Below are positions 33,050 through 42,421 of a DNA stretch of 64,000 nucleotides, one piece after another. The position numbers were made by a program, and so were the translations under genes. A model generated the notes under the pieces. It saw only the letters and a list, made by a program, of their open reading frames with translations. It was not told the DNA's origin and made no database searches. This DNA is from Thalassomonas haliotis (GTDB lineage Bacteria > Pseudomonadota > Gammaproteobacteria > Enterobacterales > Alteromonadaceae). The DNA lies in the NCBI RefSeq assembly GCF_028657945.1, contig NZ_CP059693.1:3844001-3908000 (forward strand), read 5' to 3'. Each line of letters opens with the position of its first letter. Position 1 is the first letter of the stretch.

Positions 33050-34658
33050 GCTCAACTCTTATATCAATCCCCAGGGCCAGGACTACCAGGCAAACCGCGA
33101 GCAAATGCTGGCGCAACTGCAGCAGGTACGGGATATCGAACAGTTCTGCATCACCACAGAGCAGGAGAAACAAGGCCGTTATCACAAAAAGAACATGTTA
33201 TTGCCGCGCGAGCGCTTGCAGCACTTAGTCGATGCCGGCGCACCTTTTATCGAACTCTCCTCCCTCGCCGGTTATAAAATGGATGACGATAAAGACGGCA
33301 GCGGCGCAGGCGGCGGCTGTATTGCCGGCATAGGCTATGTCAGCGGCGTGCGCTGTTTGGTGAAGGTGGATAATTACGCCGTCAAAGGCGGCACGGTTTC
33401 CGTCTCAGGCATGGAGAAAAACCTGCGCCTGCAACAAATCGCCATCGAAAATAAATTGCCCTTTATCACCCTGGCACAAAGCGGCGGCGCCAACCTGGCC
33501 TATGCCACCAAAATCTTTGCCCCCGGGGGACGCAGTTTCGCCAACCAGGCTCGTATGTCTGCACTGGGGATCCCGCAAGTTACTGTGGTCCACGGCAGTG
33601 CTACCGCAGGCGGCGCCTATCAGCCGGGGCTTTCCGATTATGTCATCATGGTGAAAAACCAGGCCAGTATGTATCTTGCCGGGCCGCCGCTGTTAAAAGC
33701 CGCCACCGGCGAGATTGCCAGCGAAGAAGCCCTCGGCGGCGCACAGATGCATATTAAAGAGCCCGGCAGCGGTGAATACCTGGCGGATAACGACCGCGAT
33801 GCCATCGCCCTGGCACGGGATATCCTGGCCATGACCGGCAACACATTTAACCAGGAGCAGACACAGGCCAATGCCGCTTACCCCAAACCCGTTTACCCGG
33901 CAGAAGAGCTATTAGGCATAATACCGGCGCAAACCAAAACCCCCTATGATGCCAGGGAAATCATTGCCCGTGTCGCTGATGGCTCCGCTTACCTGGAATT
34001 TAAAGCGGACTGGGACCAGCAGACCTTATGCGGCCATATCAAACTCGGCGGTTTGCCGTGCGGCGTCATCGCCAACAACGGCCCGATCACCGCCAAAGGT
34101 GCAAGCAAGGCGGCACAATTTATCCAGCTGTGCCAGCAAAGCCAGGTGCCCCTGCTGTTTTTACACAATACCACAGGTTTTATGGTCGGCACCGAGTCCG
34201 AGCAAAGCGGCATCATCAAACACGGCTCAAAAATGATCCAGGCGGTGGCCAATGCTAGCGTGCCGAAAATCAGCATAGTGATCGGCGGCTCCTACGGCGC
34301 GGGCAACTATGCCATGTGTGGCCGGGGCTTTGATCCGCGGTTTATTTTTGCCTGGCCCAACAGCAAAACCTCGGTCATGGGCGGCGCCCAGGCAGGCAAG
34401 GTACTGCGCATAGTCACAGAAGCGAAAATGAAAGCCGCCGGCGCCGTTGACACCGAAAAACTGGCTCAGCTCGAACAAGGCACCTGCGCCATGATAGAGC
34501 AAGGGGCCGGAGCCATTCCCTGCAGCGCCCGCCTTTGGGATGACGGCATTATCGATCCCAGACATACCCGGGCCTTGTTGATTGAACTTTTTGCCCTGTG
34601 CCGCCAGGCAGACCAGCAAGACTTAGCACAAAATCACTTTGGCGTAGCCCGCTTCTAG
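33042..34658 (+). CDS. atuC: Acyl-CoA carboxylase carboxyltransferase subunit, AtuC-like
   Basis: 538 residues, biotin-dependent carboxyltransferase beta subunit. Motifs include QSGGANLAYATKIF, FANQARMSALGIPQ, GSATAGGAYQPGLSDYV and, in the second half, GSYGAGNYAMCGRGFDPRF. The reading ANLAYATKIFAPGG with SFANQARMSA is closer to the geranyl-CoA carboxylase (AtuC) form than to methylcrotonyl-CoA carboxylase, which usually has FYNQA. It would carboxylate a beta-methyl-enoyl-CoA together with the biotin subunit encoded downstream. The 8-base overlap with the preceding gene indicates coupling. Substrate size (C5 or C10) is not proven. Confidence 0.75.
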   Translation: MTKLNSYINPQGQDYQANREQMLAQLQQVRDIEQFCITTEQEKQGRYHKKNMLLPRERLQHLVDAGAPFIELSSLAGYKMDDDKDGSGAGGGCIAGIGYVSGVRCLVKVDNYAVKGGTVSVSGMEKNLRLQQIAIENKLPFITLAQSGGANLAYATKIFAPGGRSFANQARMSALGIPQVTVVHGSATAGGAYQPGLSDYVIMVKNQASMYLAGPPLLKAATGEIASEEALGGAQMHIKEPGSGEYLADNDRDAIALARDILAMTGNTFNQEQTQANAAYPKPVYPAEELLGIIPAQTKTPYDAREIIARVADGSAYLEFKADWDQQTLCGHIKLGGLPCGVIANNGPITAKGASKAAQFIQLCQQSQVPLLFLHNTTGFMVGTESEQSGIIKHGSKMIQAVANASVPKISIVIGGSYGAGNYAMCGRGFDPRFIFAWPNSKTSVMGGAQAGKVLRIVTEAKMKAAGAVDTEKLAQLEQGTCAMIEQGAGAIPCSARLWDDGIIDPRHTRALLIELFALCRQADQQDLAQNHFGVARF

Positions 34659-34724
34659 CGGCAGCAGCAATGGCAAACAGCAAAAAATATTGAACAAAAC
34701 AAGATATAACTTACGGATGATATT

Positions 34725-35888
34725 ATGATTTTTACAAATGAGCATTTGGCATTACAGCGTACGGTACAGCAATTTGTCCAGCAGGAAATCAACCCCTATA
34801 TCGACGAATGGGAAGCAGCAGGACAATTTCCCACCCATAAAATCTTTAAGAAAATGGGCGATCTCGGACTTTTGGGCATCAACAAGCCGGTGGAATACGG
34901 CGGCCTGGGGCTGGATTACAGTTATGCCATCATCTTAGCGGAAGAAATCGGCGCCGCCCACTGCGGTGGTGTGCCTTTATCCATCACGGTACAAACCGAT
35001 ATGGCCACCCCTGCCCTGGCAAGCTTTGGCAGCGATGAATTACGCCGGGAGTTCCTCGCCCCCAGCATCAGCGGCGATATGGTGTCCTGTATTGCCGTCT
35101 CCGAACCCGGTGCAGGCTCAGATGTTGCCGCCATCACCACCACGGCAAAAAAAGACGGCGATGATTATATTATCAACGGCGCGAAAATGTGGATCACCAA
35201 CGCCACCCAGGCAGATTATTTTTGCCTGCTGGCCAATACCAGCGAAGGCAGCATACATACCAATAAATCCCTGATCATAGTACCGGCCAATTTACCCGGG
35301 GTTTCCGTCGGAGAGAAGTTAAAGAAAATCGGCATGCGCAGCTCAGACACCGCGCCGGTATTTTTTGACAATGTCCGCGTGCCCCAGCGCTACCGTATCG
35401 GCGAAGAAGGCAAAGGTTTTACCTACCAGATGCAGCAGTTCCAGTTAGAGCGTTTGGCGGGGGCCGCCCTGTGTATCAAGGGCATGGAAAACTGCGTCCA
35501 AAGTACTATCGATTATACCCGGGATCGCCAGGCTTTCGGCGCGCCGCTGATCAACAACCAGCAAATCCATTTCGCCATGGCCCATGCGCAAACGGATATC
35601 GAGGCCCTGAGATCATTAATTTACCGCGCCACCGAAGAGCTGGTGCAGGGAAAAGATGTCACTAAACTTGCCTCCATGGCCAAGCTGCTGGCGGGTAAGG
35701 TTTGCCGCACCCTGCCCGATACCTGTTTGCAATTTTGGGGCGGTATGGGCTTTGTCGAAGAGTCCCTGGTCAACCGCTTATACCGCGACTACCGCTTAAC
35801 CGCTATCGCCGGTGGCGCCGAAGAGGTCATGCTCGGCATTATCTGCAAAATGATGAACATTTTACCGACACCTGCGAAGAAGGGTTAA
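34725..35888 (+). CDS. atuD: Acyl-CoA dehydrogenase, AtuD-like
   Basis: 387 residues. N-terminal MIFTNEHLALQRTV, flavin/substrate motifs SEPGAGSDVAAI and MWITNATQADY, and C-terminal GGMGFVEESLVNRLYRDYR are typical acyl-CoA dehydrogenase features. The catalytic glutamate appears to be the one in QLERLAGA, the isovaleryl-CoA dehydrogenase position, since the YEGT position reads AGGA. That is the pattern of enzymes acting on branched substrates such as citronellyl-CoA (AtuD) or isovaleryl-CoA (LiuA). In this order it would provide the unsaturated substrate for the carboxylase. Confidence 0.8.
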   Translation: MIFTNEHLALQRTVQQFVQQEINPYIDEWEAAGQFPTHKIFKKMGDLGLLGINKPVEYGGLGLDYSYAIILAEEIGAAHCGGVPLSITVQTDMATPALASFGSDELRREFLAPSISGDMVSCIAVSEPGAGSDVAAITTTAKKDGDDYIINGAKMWITNATQADYFCLLANTSEGSIHTNKSLIIVPANLPGVSVGEKLKKIGMRSSDTAPVFFDNVRVPQRYRIGEEGKGFTYQMQQFQLERLAGAALCIKGMENCVQSTIDYTRDRQAFGAPLINNQQIHFAMAHAQTDIEALRSLIYRATEELVQGKDVTKLASMAKLLAGKVCRTLPDTCLQFWGGMGFVEESLVNRLYRDYRLTAIAGGAEEVMLGIICKMMNILPTPAKKG

Positions 35889-35892
35889 GACC

Positions 35893-36738
35893 GTGCAATT
35901 GCCAACCTTTAACCAAATAACCTGCCGGTTAGAACAGCAAGTGCTGTTTATTACCCTGGCGCGGCCAGAGGTCAACAATGCCATGAACCTGGCCATGGTG
36001 GAGGAGCTGCTTCAGCTGCTTTCCATGGCCAAGCATAACCAGGACATCCGCGCATTGGTTTTTCAGGGGGCAGGTAATAATTTTTGCGCCGGCGGCGATG
36101 TCAAGGATATGGTACAGGCACAAAAACGTCACCAGCAAGGACAGGAGGACGCCTATTACCATTTCAACCGTTTGTTTGGCCAATTGCTTTCACAGGCCGA
36201 GCAAAGCCCGAAAGTGGTTATTGCCCTGATTGACGGTTATGCCCTGGGGGGCGGTTTTGGCCTGGTGTGTGTCTGCGATTATGTCATTGCCACGAAAAAA
36301 GCCCATTTCGCCCTGCCGGAAACCACTTTAGGTCTGCCGCCGGCACAAATCGCCCCGTTTGTGGTGAAACGTTTAGGCTTAACAAAAACCCGGGAGCTTG
36401 CCCTGTTTGCCGAGAGCTTAGACGGCGAGAAGGCTTATGCCATCAACCTGGTCAATGCCCTGGTAGATGACCTGGACAGCGGCAAAGTACTTCTTGATAA
36501 AAAACTGAAACAGCTAACACGCTGCGCCCCGGGCGCGACGGCCATCACTAAAGGCTTATTATTAAACCCGGAGAATCTCCCCCAGGAGGCACTTCTTGAT
36601 TTGGCGGCAAAGCAGTTCTCTGGCCAGTTTAGCCAAAGCGGAGCTGAAGCCTTAGAAGGCACCCGGTCTTTTATGGAAAAACGCCCGCCCGAATGGGCCG
36701 TTGGCAAGAGCGTCACTGTAGAGCAGGAGCAAGCATGA
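35893..36738 (+). CDS. atuE: Enoyl-CoA hydratase, AtuE-like
   Basis: 281 residues from a GTG start at 35893, four bases after the dehydrogenase stop, with GAAGAAGG upstream. Crotonase-fold motifs are clear: ARPEVNNAMNL, the oxyanion-hole GNNFCAGGDVKDM and GYALGGGFGLVCVCDY, then ALPETTLGLPPAQIAPFV. It would hydrate the carboxylated glutaconyl-type CoA ester made by the neighbouring carboxylase. The stop overlaps the next start by four bases (ATGA), showing tight coupling. Confidence 0.82.
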   Translation: MQLPTFNQITCRLEQQVLFITLARPEVNNAMNLAMVEELLQLLSMAKHNQDIRALVFQGAGNNFCAGGDVKDMVQAQKRHQQGQEDAYYHFNRLFGQLLSQAEQSPKVVIALIDGYALGGGFGLVCVCDYVIATKKAHFALPETTLGLPPAQIAPFVVKRLGLTKTRELALFAESLDGEKAYAINLVNALVDDLDSGKVLLDKKLKQLTRCAPGATAITKGLLLNPENLPQEALLDLAAKQFSGQFSQSGAEALEGTRSFMEKRPPEWAVGKSVTVEQEQA

Positions 36739-38846
36739 GCAAAACTTTCGATAAACTTTTTGACAAGATACTTATCGCCAACCGGGGCGAGATTGCCGTG
36801 CGCATCATCAAAACCGCCAAGGCCCTGGGCTACCAGACGGTTGCCGTTTTTAGCGATGCCGATGCTGCCAGCCCCCATGTTTCCCTGGCAGACTGCGCCG
36901 TGCATATCGGCGCAGCAAATGTCAGGGAAAGCTACCTGGATATTGAAAAAATCATCGCTGCCGCCAAAAAAACCGGCGCCCGGGCGATACATCCGGGATA
37001 CGGCCTGTTATCGGAAAACGCCGCCTTTGCCCGCGCCTGTGAAGAAAATCAGCTGGTCTTTATCGGCCCGGGGGCCGATGCCATCGAGCTGATGGGCAAT
37101 AAACAGCAGGCCAAACAGGCAATGCTGGCAGCCGGTATTCCCTGTATCCCGGGTTACCAGGGAGCAGAGCAAGACAATGAAGGTTTAACAGCACAGGCAG
37201 AAACTATCGGTTTTCCGCTAATGATCAAAGCCGCAGCCGGTGGCGGCGGCAAAGGCATGCGTTTGGCTCACGAGCTTGCAGACATAGAAAGCTTATTTAA
37301 CAGCGCCCGCAGCGAAGCCCTGGCAAGCTTTGGCAGCGATCAGTTGATATTGGAGCGCGCCCTGGTCAATGCCCGCCATATTGAAATTCAGGTTGTCCGG
37401 GATCACCAGGGTAACTGTATTCACCTGGGGGAGCGGGATTGCTCGATGCAAAGACGCCACCAGAAGGTTATTGAGGAAGCGCCCGGGGTTAACATCAGCG
37501 CTGAACTGAGAAATAAAATGGGCCAGGCAGCGGTAGAAGTTGCCAACAGCTGCGACTACCTCGGCGTTGGCACGGTTGAATTCCTGTTAGTGCAACATGA
37601 ACGGGAAGACGCCTTTTATTTTCTGGAAATGAATACCCGCTTACAGGTTGAACATCCGATCACGGAAATGATCACCGGTATCGACCTGGTCAAATGGCAA
37701 ATCGATATTGCCCACGGCAAAGCACTGCCGTTAAACCAGCAACAGGTTCATTTTAACGGCCATGCCATAGAAGCCAGACTGTACAGCGAAGATCCCGCGC
37801 AAAGCTTTATGCCGCAAAGCGGCCAAATCAGCTTGTGGTTATCGCCACAAACTCAGCATAGCGATACCAGCATACGCTGCGATCATATGCTGACAGCAAC
37901 CGCCGACATCAGCCGTTTTTACGATCCCATGCTGGCAAAAATCATCGTCTGGGGAGAAGACAGGGAGCAGGCACGCAGACGGCTGATCCAGGCCCTGCAC
38001 CAGAGCCAGTTGCACGGTATCCGGCATAATAAAAACTTTTTACTGGAGCTGGCCCAAACCCCGGCCTTTATCAACCAGGACAGTGAAAGCCACATCCATA
38101 CCCGGTTTATCGACGATAACCTGGAATTGCTGACAAGCTGTAGCCAAACACCGTTAACACCTGAGTTATGGGCATTGGCGGCTGCACTGAGCTATTTATT
38201 GCAAGGGCAAGTCTTGCACAGTGGCACCAGGGCATTACAGCAAGTAAACCAGCCGCCGGGATTACCGCTAAGCAAGCAAATGCTGCTACGCAGTGAAGCC
38301 GCCCCGCCAGAGAACAAACAACAAAGTGTGGCGATCACACCTGTCAGTCAGGGGGGAAATACCGGCTATCCCGGCCAGTTCCGGGTCAGCTTAGATAAAG
38401 AAAGTGCTGATACGGCAACCATCGACATTGCCATCATAGCTATCACTACAAACCGCTTTACCTGCCAGATAAACGGCCTGAGACAAGACTATTATTTCAG
38501 TCGGCATCAGCAGCAGCTGCACATCAGCGGACAGGACTTTGACTTTAGCATCAGCGATCTCAGCTATCACACAGTTCAAAACGGCGCGGGGGCTTTATCA
38601 GGTTCAGCACAAGACGGTCAGCATTTTGCCCCCATGAACGGCACTGTGGTGGCGGTAGAAAAATCCCCCGGGGATATTATCGAACAAGGAGAGGTCTTAC
38701 TCACCATAGAAGCCATGAAAATGGAGTTACCGGTAAAAGCCAGCTGTAGCGGCACCCTCAGCCATTTAAATTTAGAAAAAAATCAGCAGGTCACCAGCGG
38801 CCAATTGCTGGCGACCATATCAGTTGAAGAAAAAGTCGAGCAATAA
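36735..38846 (+). CDS. atuF: Acyl-CoA carboxylase biotin subunit, AtuF-like
   Basis: 703 residues from the ATG at 36735, with AGGAG upstream. It is a fusion of biotin carboxylase (residues about 10-460) and a C-terminal biotinyl carrier domain. Motifs: LIANRGEIAVRI, IHPGYGLLSENA, AAGGGGKGMR, ERDCSMQRRHQKVIEEAPG, EMNTRLQVEHPITEMITG, and the biotin attachment EAMKMEL near the end. It provides carboxybiotin for the AtuC-like transferase. The middle linker region (about 470-620) is long and poorly conserved. Confidence 0.85.
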   Translation: MSKTFDKLFDKILIANRGEIAVRIIKTAKALGYQTVAVFSDADAASPHVSLADCAVHIGAANVRESYLDIEKIIAAAKKTGARAIHPGYGLLSENAAFARACEENQLVFIGPGADAIELMGNKQQAKQAMLAAGIPCIPGYQGAEQDNEGLTAQAETIGFPLMIKAAAGGGGKGMRLAHELADIESLFNSARSEALASFGSDQLILERALVNARHIEIQVVRDHQGNCIHLGERDCSMQRRHQKVIEEAPGVNISAELRNKMGQAAVEVANSCDYLGVGTVEFLLVQHEREDAFYFLEMNTRLQVEHPITEMITGIDLVKWQIDIAHGKALPLNQQQVHFNGHAIEARLYSEDPAQSFMPQSGQISLWLSPQTQHSDTSIRCDHMLTATADISRFYDPMLAKIIVWGEDREQARRRLIQALHQSQLHGIRHNKNFLLELAQTPAFINQDSESHIHTRFIDDNLELLTSCSQTPLTPELWALAAALSYLLQGQVLHSGTRALQQVNQPPGLPLSKQMLLRSEAAPPENKQQSVAITPVSQGGNTGYPGQFRVSLDKESADTATIDIAIIAITTNRFTCQINGLRQDYYFSRHQQQLHISGQDFDFSISDLSYHTVQNGAGALSGSAQDGQHFAPMNGTVVAVEKSPGDIIEQGEVLLTIEAMKMELPVKASCSGTLSHLNLEKNQQVTSGQLLATISVEEKVEQ

Positions 38847-38886
38847 CAACTTAAGTTGACGTTTTTAAAAGAAAGGAACAAAGAAA

Positions 38887-39741
38887 ATGACACAAACTCA
38901 CTCACCTAAAAGTAAAGCACTGCAAGGCAAAACCATCATCATCACCGGCGGCAGCCGCGGCATAGGCCGGGAAATCGCCCTTAAGGCCGCCGCCGACGGC
39001 GCCAATATCGTGATCGCCTCCAAGTCCGATACTGCCCACGACAAACTGCCCGGCACCATCTTCAGTGTGGCCGATGAAGTCATACAGGCCGGCGGTAAGG
39101 CGCTGCCAGTCAAAGTCGATGTCCGGGACGAAGAAAGCATTTATGCCATGGTCGGGCAAACCGTCGAGACCTTTGGCGGCATAGACGCGCTGATCAACAA
39201 TGCCGGCGCCATCCGCCTCACCGGCGTAGAAGAGACCCCGATCAAACGTTTTGACCTGATGCATGCCATCAACGAACGTGCGGTTTTGTTATGCACCCAG
39301 GCGGTATTGCCGCACCTGAAAAAGTCGGAAAACGGCCATATCATCAGCATGTCGCCGCCGATCAGCTTAAAAAAACACTGGTTAAAGCCGCATATCGCCT
39401 ACACAGTCACTAAATACGGCATGAGCCTGCTGACCCTGGGCTTAGCAGAAGAATTAAGGGAGTTTAACATTGCCGTCAATTCCCTGTGGCCGAAAACCGC
39501 CATCGCCACCGCTGCGGTAGAATATGCCATAGACGCGAAAATTCTGCCTATGTCCCGCACCCCGGCGATTATGGCGGATGCCGCCTATGAAATCTTAACC
39601 AGTAAAGACCTGGCCATTACCGGTGAAACCCTGATTGATGAAGACGTACTAAGGGCCGGCGGTCAAACGGAATTTGACCAGTACAAGGTAGATCCCAATT
39701 GCGATCGCTTATTCCCGGACCTGTTTGTCGATTTGGACTAA
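38887..39741 (+). CDS. atuG: SDR of the HSDL2/AtuG type
   Basis: 284 residues. Motifs TGGSRGIG, SKSDTAHDKLPGTIFS (the long insert after strand two typical of the HSDL2/AtuG branch), NNAGAIRL and YTVTKYGMSLLTLG are present. A late WPKTAIATAAVEYAI segment is also characteristic. In Pseudomonas, atuG closes the same gene order. It probably oxidises a hydroxy intermediate or aldehyde of the pathway. The ribosome site AAGGAAC is good and the gap to the biotin subunit gene is 40 bases. Confidence 0.78.
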   Translation: MTQTHSPKSKALQGKTIIITGGSRGIGREIALKAAADGANIVIASKSDTAHDKLPGTIFSVADEVIQAGGKALPVKVDVRDEESIYAMVGQTVETFGGIDALINNAGAIRLTGVEETPIKRFDLMHAINERAVLLCTQAVLPHLKKSENGHIISMSPPISLKKHWLKPHIAYTVTKYGMSLLTLGLAEELREFNIAVNSLWPKTAIATAAVEYAIDAKILPMSRTPAIMADAAYEILTSKDLAITGETLIDEDVLRAGGQTEFDQYKVDPNCDRLFPDLFVDLD

Positions 39742-39751
39742 GGAGCTTTTT

Positions 39752-40756
39752 ATGTCGGATACTAAAACCTTAACCAATCAACCTTTGACTGAGCAACCTT
39801 TGGCTGAGCAACCTTTAGTAGAGCAATTAAGTTTGCCCGTTATTTGTGCCCCGATGTTTTTAGTCTCCGGCATGGAGCTGGTGCTTGCCGCTTGTAAACA
39901 AGGCATAGTGGGCACCTTCCCGGCGTTAAACGAGCGCACCAGTGATCATTTCGCCTCCTGGTTACATACCCTGGAGCAGAAACTGGCCAAACTTCGGGAA
40001 ACACAGACCTATGTCGCCCCTTATGGCATTAACCTGGTGGTCCATAAGTCCAACCCCCGCTGGCAGGCAGATCTTGAGCATTGCGTGCATGCCAAAGTCC
40101 CCTTGGTGATCTCTTCCTTAGGGGCTGCGCGGGAAGTCGTCGATGCGGTACACAGCTACGGCGGCCTGGTCTATCACGATGTTGCCAGCAGCTATCACGC
40201 GAAAAAAGCCATAGATGCCGGTGTTGACGGCGTGATTGCCGTCTCCCAGGGAGCCGGCGGCCATGCCGGCACCATCAACCCTTTTGCCCTGGTCGGGGAA
40301 ATCCGTGAGTTTTACCAGGGCACCTTGTTGCTCGGCGGCAGTTTAAGCCGCGGCGACGATATTCTTGCCGCCCAGGCCATGGGGGCAGATCTCGCCTATC
40401 TCGGCACCCGCTTTATCAACTGCCGGGAGTCTAATGCCGAAGCCGCCTACCAGCAGATGCTGGTTGATGCCGGTGCCCACGACATTATCCACACGCCTGC
40501 GGTTTCCGGGGTACCGGCAAACTTTATGCGCCAGAGCCTGGAACAGGCAGGGTTTGATATGTCGACCTTGTCTAAACCCGGAGAAATCAACTACGGCGAG
40601 AAGCTTATTCCTGAAAATGAGGAAGCCCGGGCCTGGAAAACCGTATGGTCCGCCGGGCAAGGGGTCAGCACCATACATGACAGCCCGAGCATGGCAGACT
40701 TGGTACTAAGGTTAAAAAATGAATACCAGAGTGCCAAAACCAGGTTAGGCCGTTAA
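39752..40756 (+). CDS. Nitronate monooxygenase / 2-nitropropane dioxygenase-like flavoprotein
   Basis: 334 residues from the ATG at 39752, with AAGGAG at ideal spacing. It is a TIM-barrel flavoprotein with PVICAPMFLVSGMELVLA, SQGAGGHAGT and LLGGSLSRGDDILAAQAMGADLAYLGTRF, the FMN-binding pattern of the family. Members oxidise nitronates, while relatives in catabolic clusters have unknown roles, possibly FMN-dependent isomerase or reductase steps. It follows the SDR by 10 bases, so it belongs to the operon. The N-terminus has a short PLxEQ repeat. Confidence 0.85.
   Translation: MSDTKTLTNQPLTEQPLAEQPLVEQLSLPVICAPMFLVSGMELVLAACKQGIVGTFPALNERTSDHFASWLHTLEQKLAKLRETQTYVAPYGINLVVHKSNPRWQADLEHCVHAKVPLVISSLGAAREVVDAVHSYGGLVYHDVASSYHAKKAIDAGVDGVIAVSQGAGGHAGTINPFALVGEIREFYQGTLLLGGSLSRGDDILAAQAMGADLAYLGTRFINCRESNAEAAYQQMLVDAGAHDIIHTPAVSGVPANFMRQSLEQAGFDMSTLSKPGEINYGEKLIPENEEARAWKTVWSAGQGVSTIHDSPSMADLVLRLKNEYQSAKTRLGR
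39779..39823 (+). repeat. 15-bp coding repeat (QPLxE)
   Basis: Three 15-bp units of the CAACCTTTGxCTGAG type encode QPLTE, QPLAE and QPLVE in the N-terminal extension of the flavoprotein, just before the barrel begins at LPVICAP. Confidence 0.9.
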
Positions 40757-40770
40757 CAACACGACTATAC

Positions 40771-40799
40771 AAGGCAAACCGGCCGGCTCTGTTTGCCTT
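40771..40799. terminator. Terminator-like hairpin after the flavoprotein gene
   Basis: AAGGCAAAC and GTTTGCCTT form a 9-bp perfect stem with an 11-base GC-rich loop, 14 bases after the stop. There is no T-run after it on the plus strand, so full termination is uncertain. Confidence 0.45.
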
Positions 40800-40871
40800 A
40801 AAGTCATCATGTTTTACCTGTGCTTCACTCGTTAAGGATGGAGCAATAACCAATGATTTAGGAACACATCA

Positions 40872-41447
40872 ATGAGCGCACACCCCAGCAGCGGGCAGAT
40901 AACAGCTAAAGCATCGAACGCATTAAAGGCCAACAGCACAGCCAGGCTGGTAAACCGCCTGGCCGGGTTGCCTGCCCCTTTCAATACTAAACTGCTCTCT
41001 TTTGCCGTCGGTTTTAAAGTGCCCTATGTCAACACCACAGGCATTCGCATCGAACACTTAGATCATCAGCGGGCAAATTTTTTCTTAAAAAACAAACGTA
41101 AATCTAGAAACCATCTCGGCGGCGTACATGCGGTTGCCGCCGCCCTACTGGCAGAGTCTGCTACCGGCTTGCTTATCGCCATGAATGTGCCCGACACCAG
41201 TGTTGCGGTGATCAAAACCATGACCTTTAACTTCGTCAAACGCCAGCAGGGAGATATGCGCGCCGAGGCCAGCCTAAGCCCCGAGCAGATAGCCCAGATC
41301 CAGGGCAGCGAGAAAGGCGAAACTTTGGTCACGGTGGCACTGACCGACGGCACCGGCAGAGAGCCGATTATCTGTGAAATGCTCTGGGCCTGGGTGCCGA
41401 AAAAACGCCCCCGGGAAAGTTCATCATCAAAAATAAAGCACAGGTGA
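40872..41447 (+). CDS. Hotdog-fold thioesterase-like protein (DUF4442/PaaI type)
   Basis: 191 residues. The central helix region NHLGGVHAVAAALLAESATGL is the hotdog 'sausage' helix with a typical N-H-x-G-x-V-H entry, followed by strands VAVIKTMTFNFVKRQQGDM and TLVTVALTDGTGREP. Such proteins hydrolyse or bind acyl-CoA esters. It lies 115 bases after the flavoprotein gene, and a thioesterase would fit as a CoA-release step for the acyl-CoA cluster. The C-terminal basic tail is not conserved in the fold. Confidence 0.75.
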   Translation: MSAHPSSGQITAKASNALKANSTARLVNRLAGLPAPFNTKLLSFAVGFKVPYVNTTGIRIEHLDHQRANFFLKNKRKSRNHLGGVHAVAAALLAESATGLLIAMNVPDTSVAVIKTMTFNFVKRQQGDMRAEASLSPEQIAQIQGSEKGETLVTVALTDGTGREPIICEMLWAWVPKKRPRESSSSKIKHR

Positions 41448-41603
41448 AACTGCCCGCCTTGCAGGCAGGTGACACCTCAGGCGAACCTTTACGGCTAAAA
41501 AAACGGCTGGCCACAGGCTGCCGGGCAAAAGAGCACAAAATCCGCTTGCGTCAGCGCCATAGCAGCCGTTTCGATAAGCCGTTAAGCCGGGGCTATTAAC
41601 CCG

Positions 41604-42251
41604 TTAATAAGCGGCTATTTGATATTTATTGAGGATGACTTCGTATTCCACCAGCCGGGCTTCATAAATATGCTCCAGCTCATGAATATCTGCCGATACC
41701 GCTTCAAGCTCGGCGGTTAATGCTTTAACCTGTTTCAGGGCATCGGCTCGCTGCTCTGAGGTCGACTCATCGGCAAGGATCACCGCTTCTTTTTTGGTGA
41801 TTTTTTTCTTTAACTTCTTCTCTTGTTGCAGGGCGCTGTTGATATCAGCCTGTACTATCTCCAGTACTTCTTTTGCCTGATAAACCAGTTGGCCGTTTTT
41901 AAAACCTTTTAAAAACCTTTTCTCCTGGGGACCGCGGCAAACGCCGTGATACTCATCCCCGCTCATGGCCAGCTGATAACCACGCGAAGCAATACAATAA
42001 TCTTTTAATCCCGCTTTACGCCCGGCAGTGTATTCTTTGAGATCCGGCGCAACACCGGCATCGGCACAGGCCTTACGGTGTTCGCCGATATGGGAGGCAG
42101 CCTTGCCGTCACTGCCGTCTTCCAACCCTATGGTATACCAGTCGGCCACCAGGCACTCTTCTTTGCTCATACTCGCGCAGCCGGATAACAGACCGGTCAG
42201 GCCCGCCAATAAAACCGCTTTAACGGGTACCCGGGATAAAAAATTTGCCAT
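41604..42251 (-). CDS. DUF2799-type lipoprotein
   Basis: 215 residues from the ATG at 42251, with GGAG upstream. A signal peptide ends in the lipobox LLSGC, so it should be an outer-membrane or periplasmic lipoprotein. The mature part has the family pattern DWYTIGLEDGSDGKAASHIGEHRKAC, then YTAGRKAGLKDYC and G-x-x-Y repeats. A coiled-coil segment from about residue 130 to 200 is rich in K, E and A. The function of the family is unknown. It is convergent with the hotdog gene. Confidence 0.8.
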   Translation of the reverse strand: MANFLSRVPVKAVLLAGLTGLLSGCASMSKEECLVADWYTIGLEDGSDGKAASHIGEHRKACADAGVAPDLKEYTAGRKAGLKDYCIASRGYQLAMSGDEYHGVCRGPQEKRFLKGFKNGQLVYQAKEVLEIVQADINSALQQEKKLKKKITKKEAVILADESTSEQRADALKQVKALTAELEAVSADIHELEHIYEARLVEYEVILNKYQIAAY

Positions 42252-42361
42252 CAGATTAAACTCCAATACTTTAAAATGCCGTACAAGCGCAAAGGAGACC
42301 CTAATGAGATAGTCCTGATATTCCTTGCACGCGGTAGATAAATACTCGCGATAATATAAAG

Positions 42362-42394
42362 AAAAAAGGCAGGGAGATCTATCATCTCACTGCC
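42362..42394 (-). terminator. Terminator of the DSD1-like gene
   Basis: GGCAGGGAGAT and ATCTCACTGCC form an 11-position stem with one mismatch and loop CTATC. On the minus strand it is followed by six T residues. It lies 28 bases after the stop of the PLP enzyme gene. Confidence 0.75.
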
Positions 42395-42421
42395 CTGTCG
42401 CCAATAAATTAACTTATGCGG

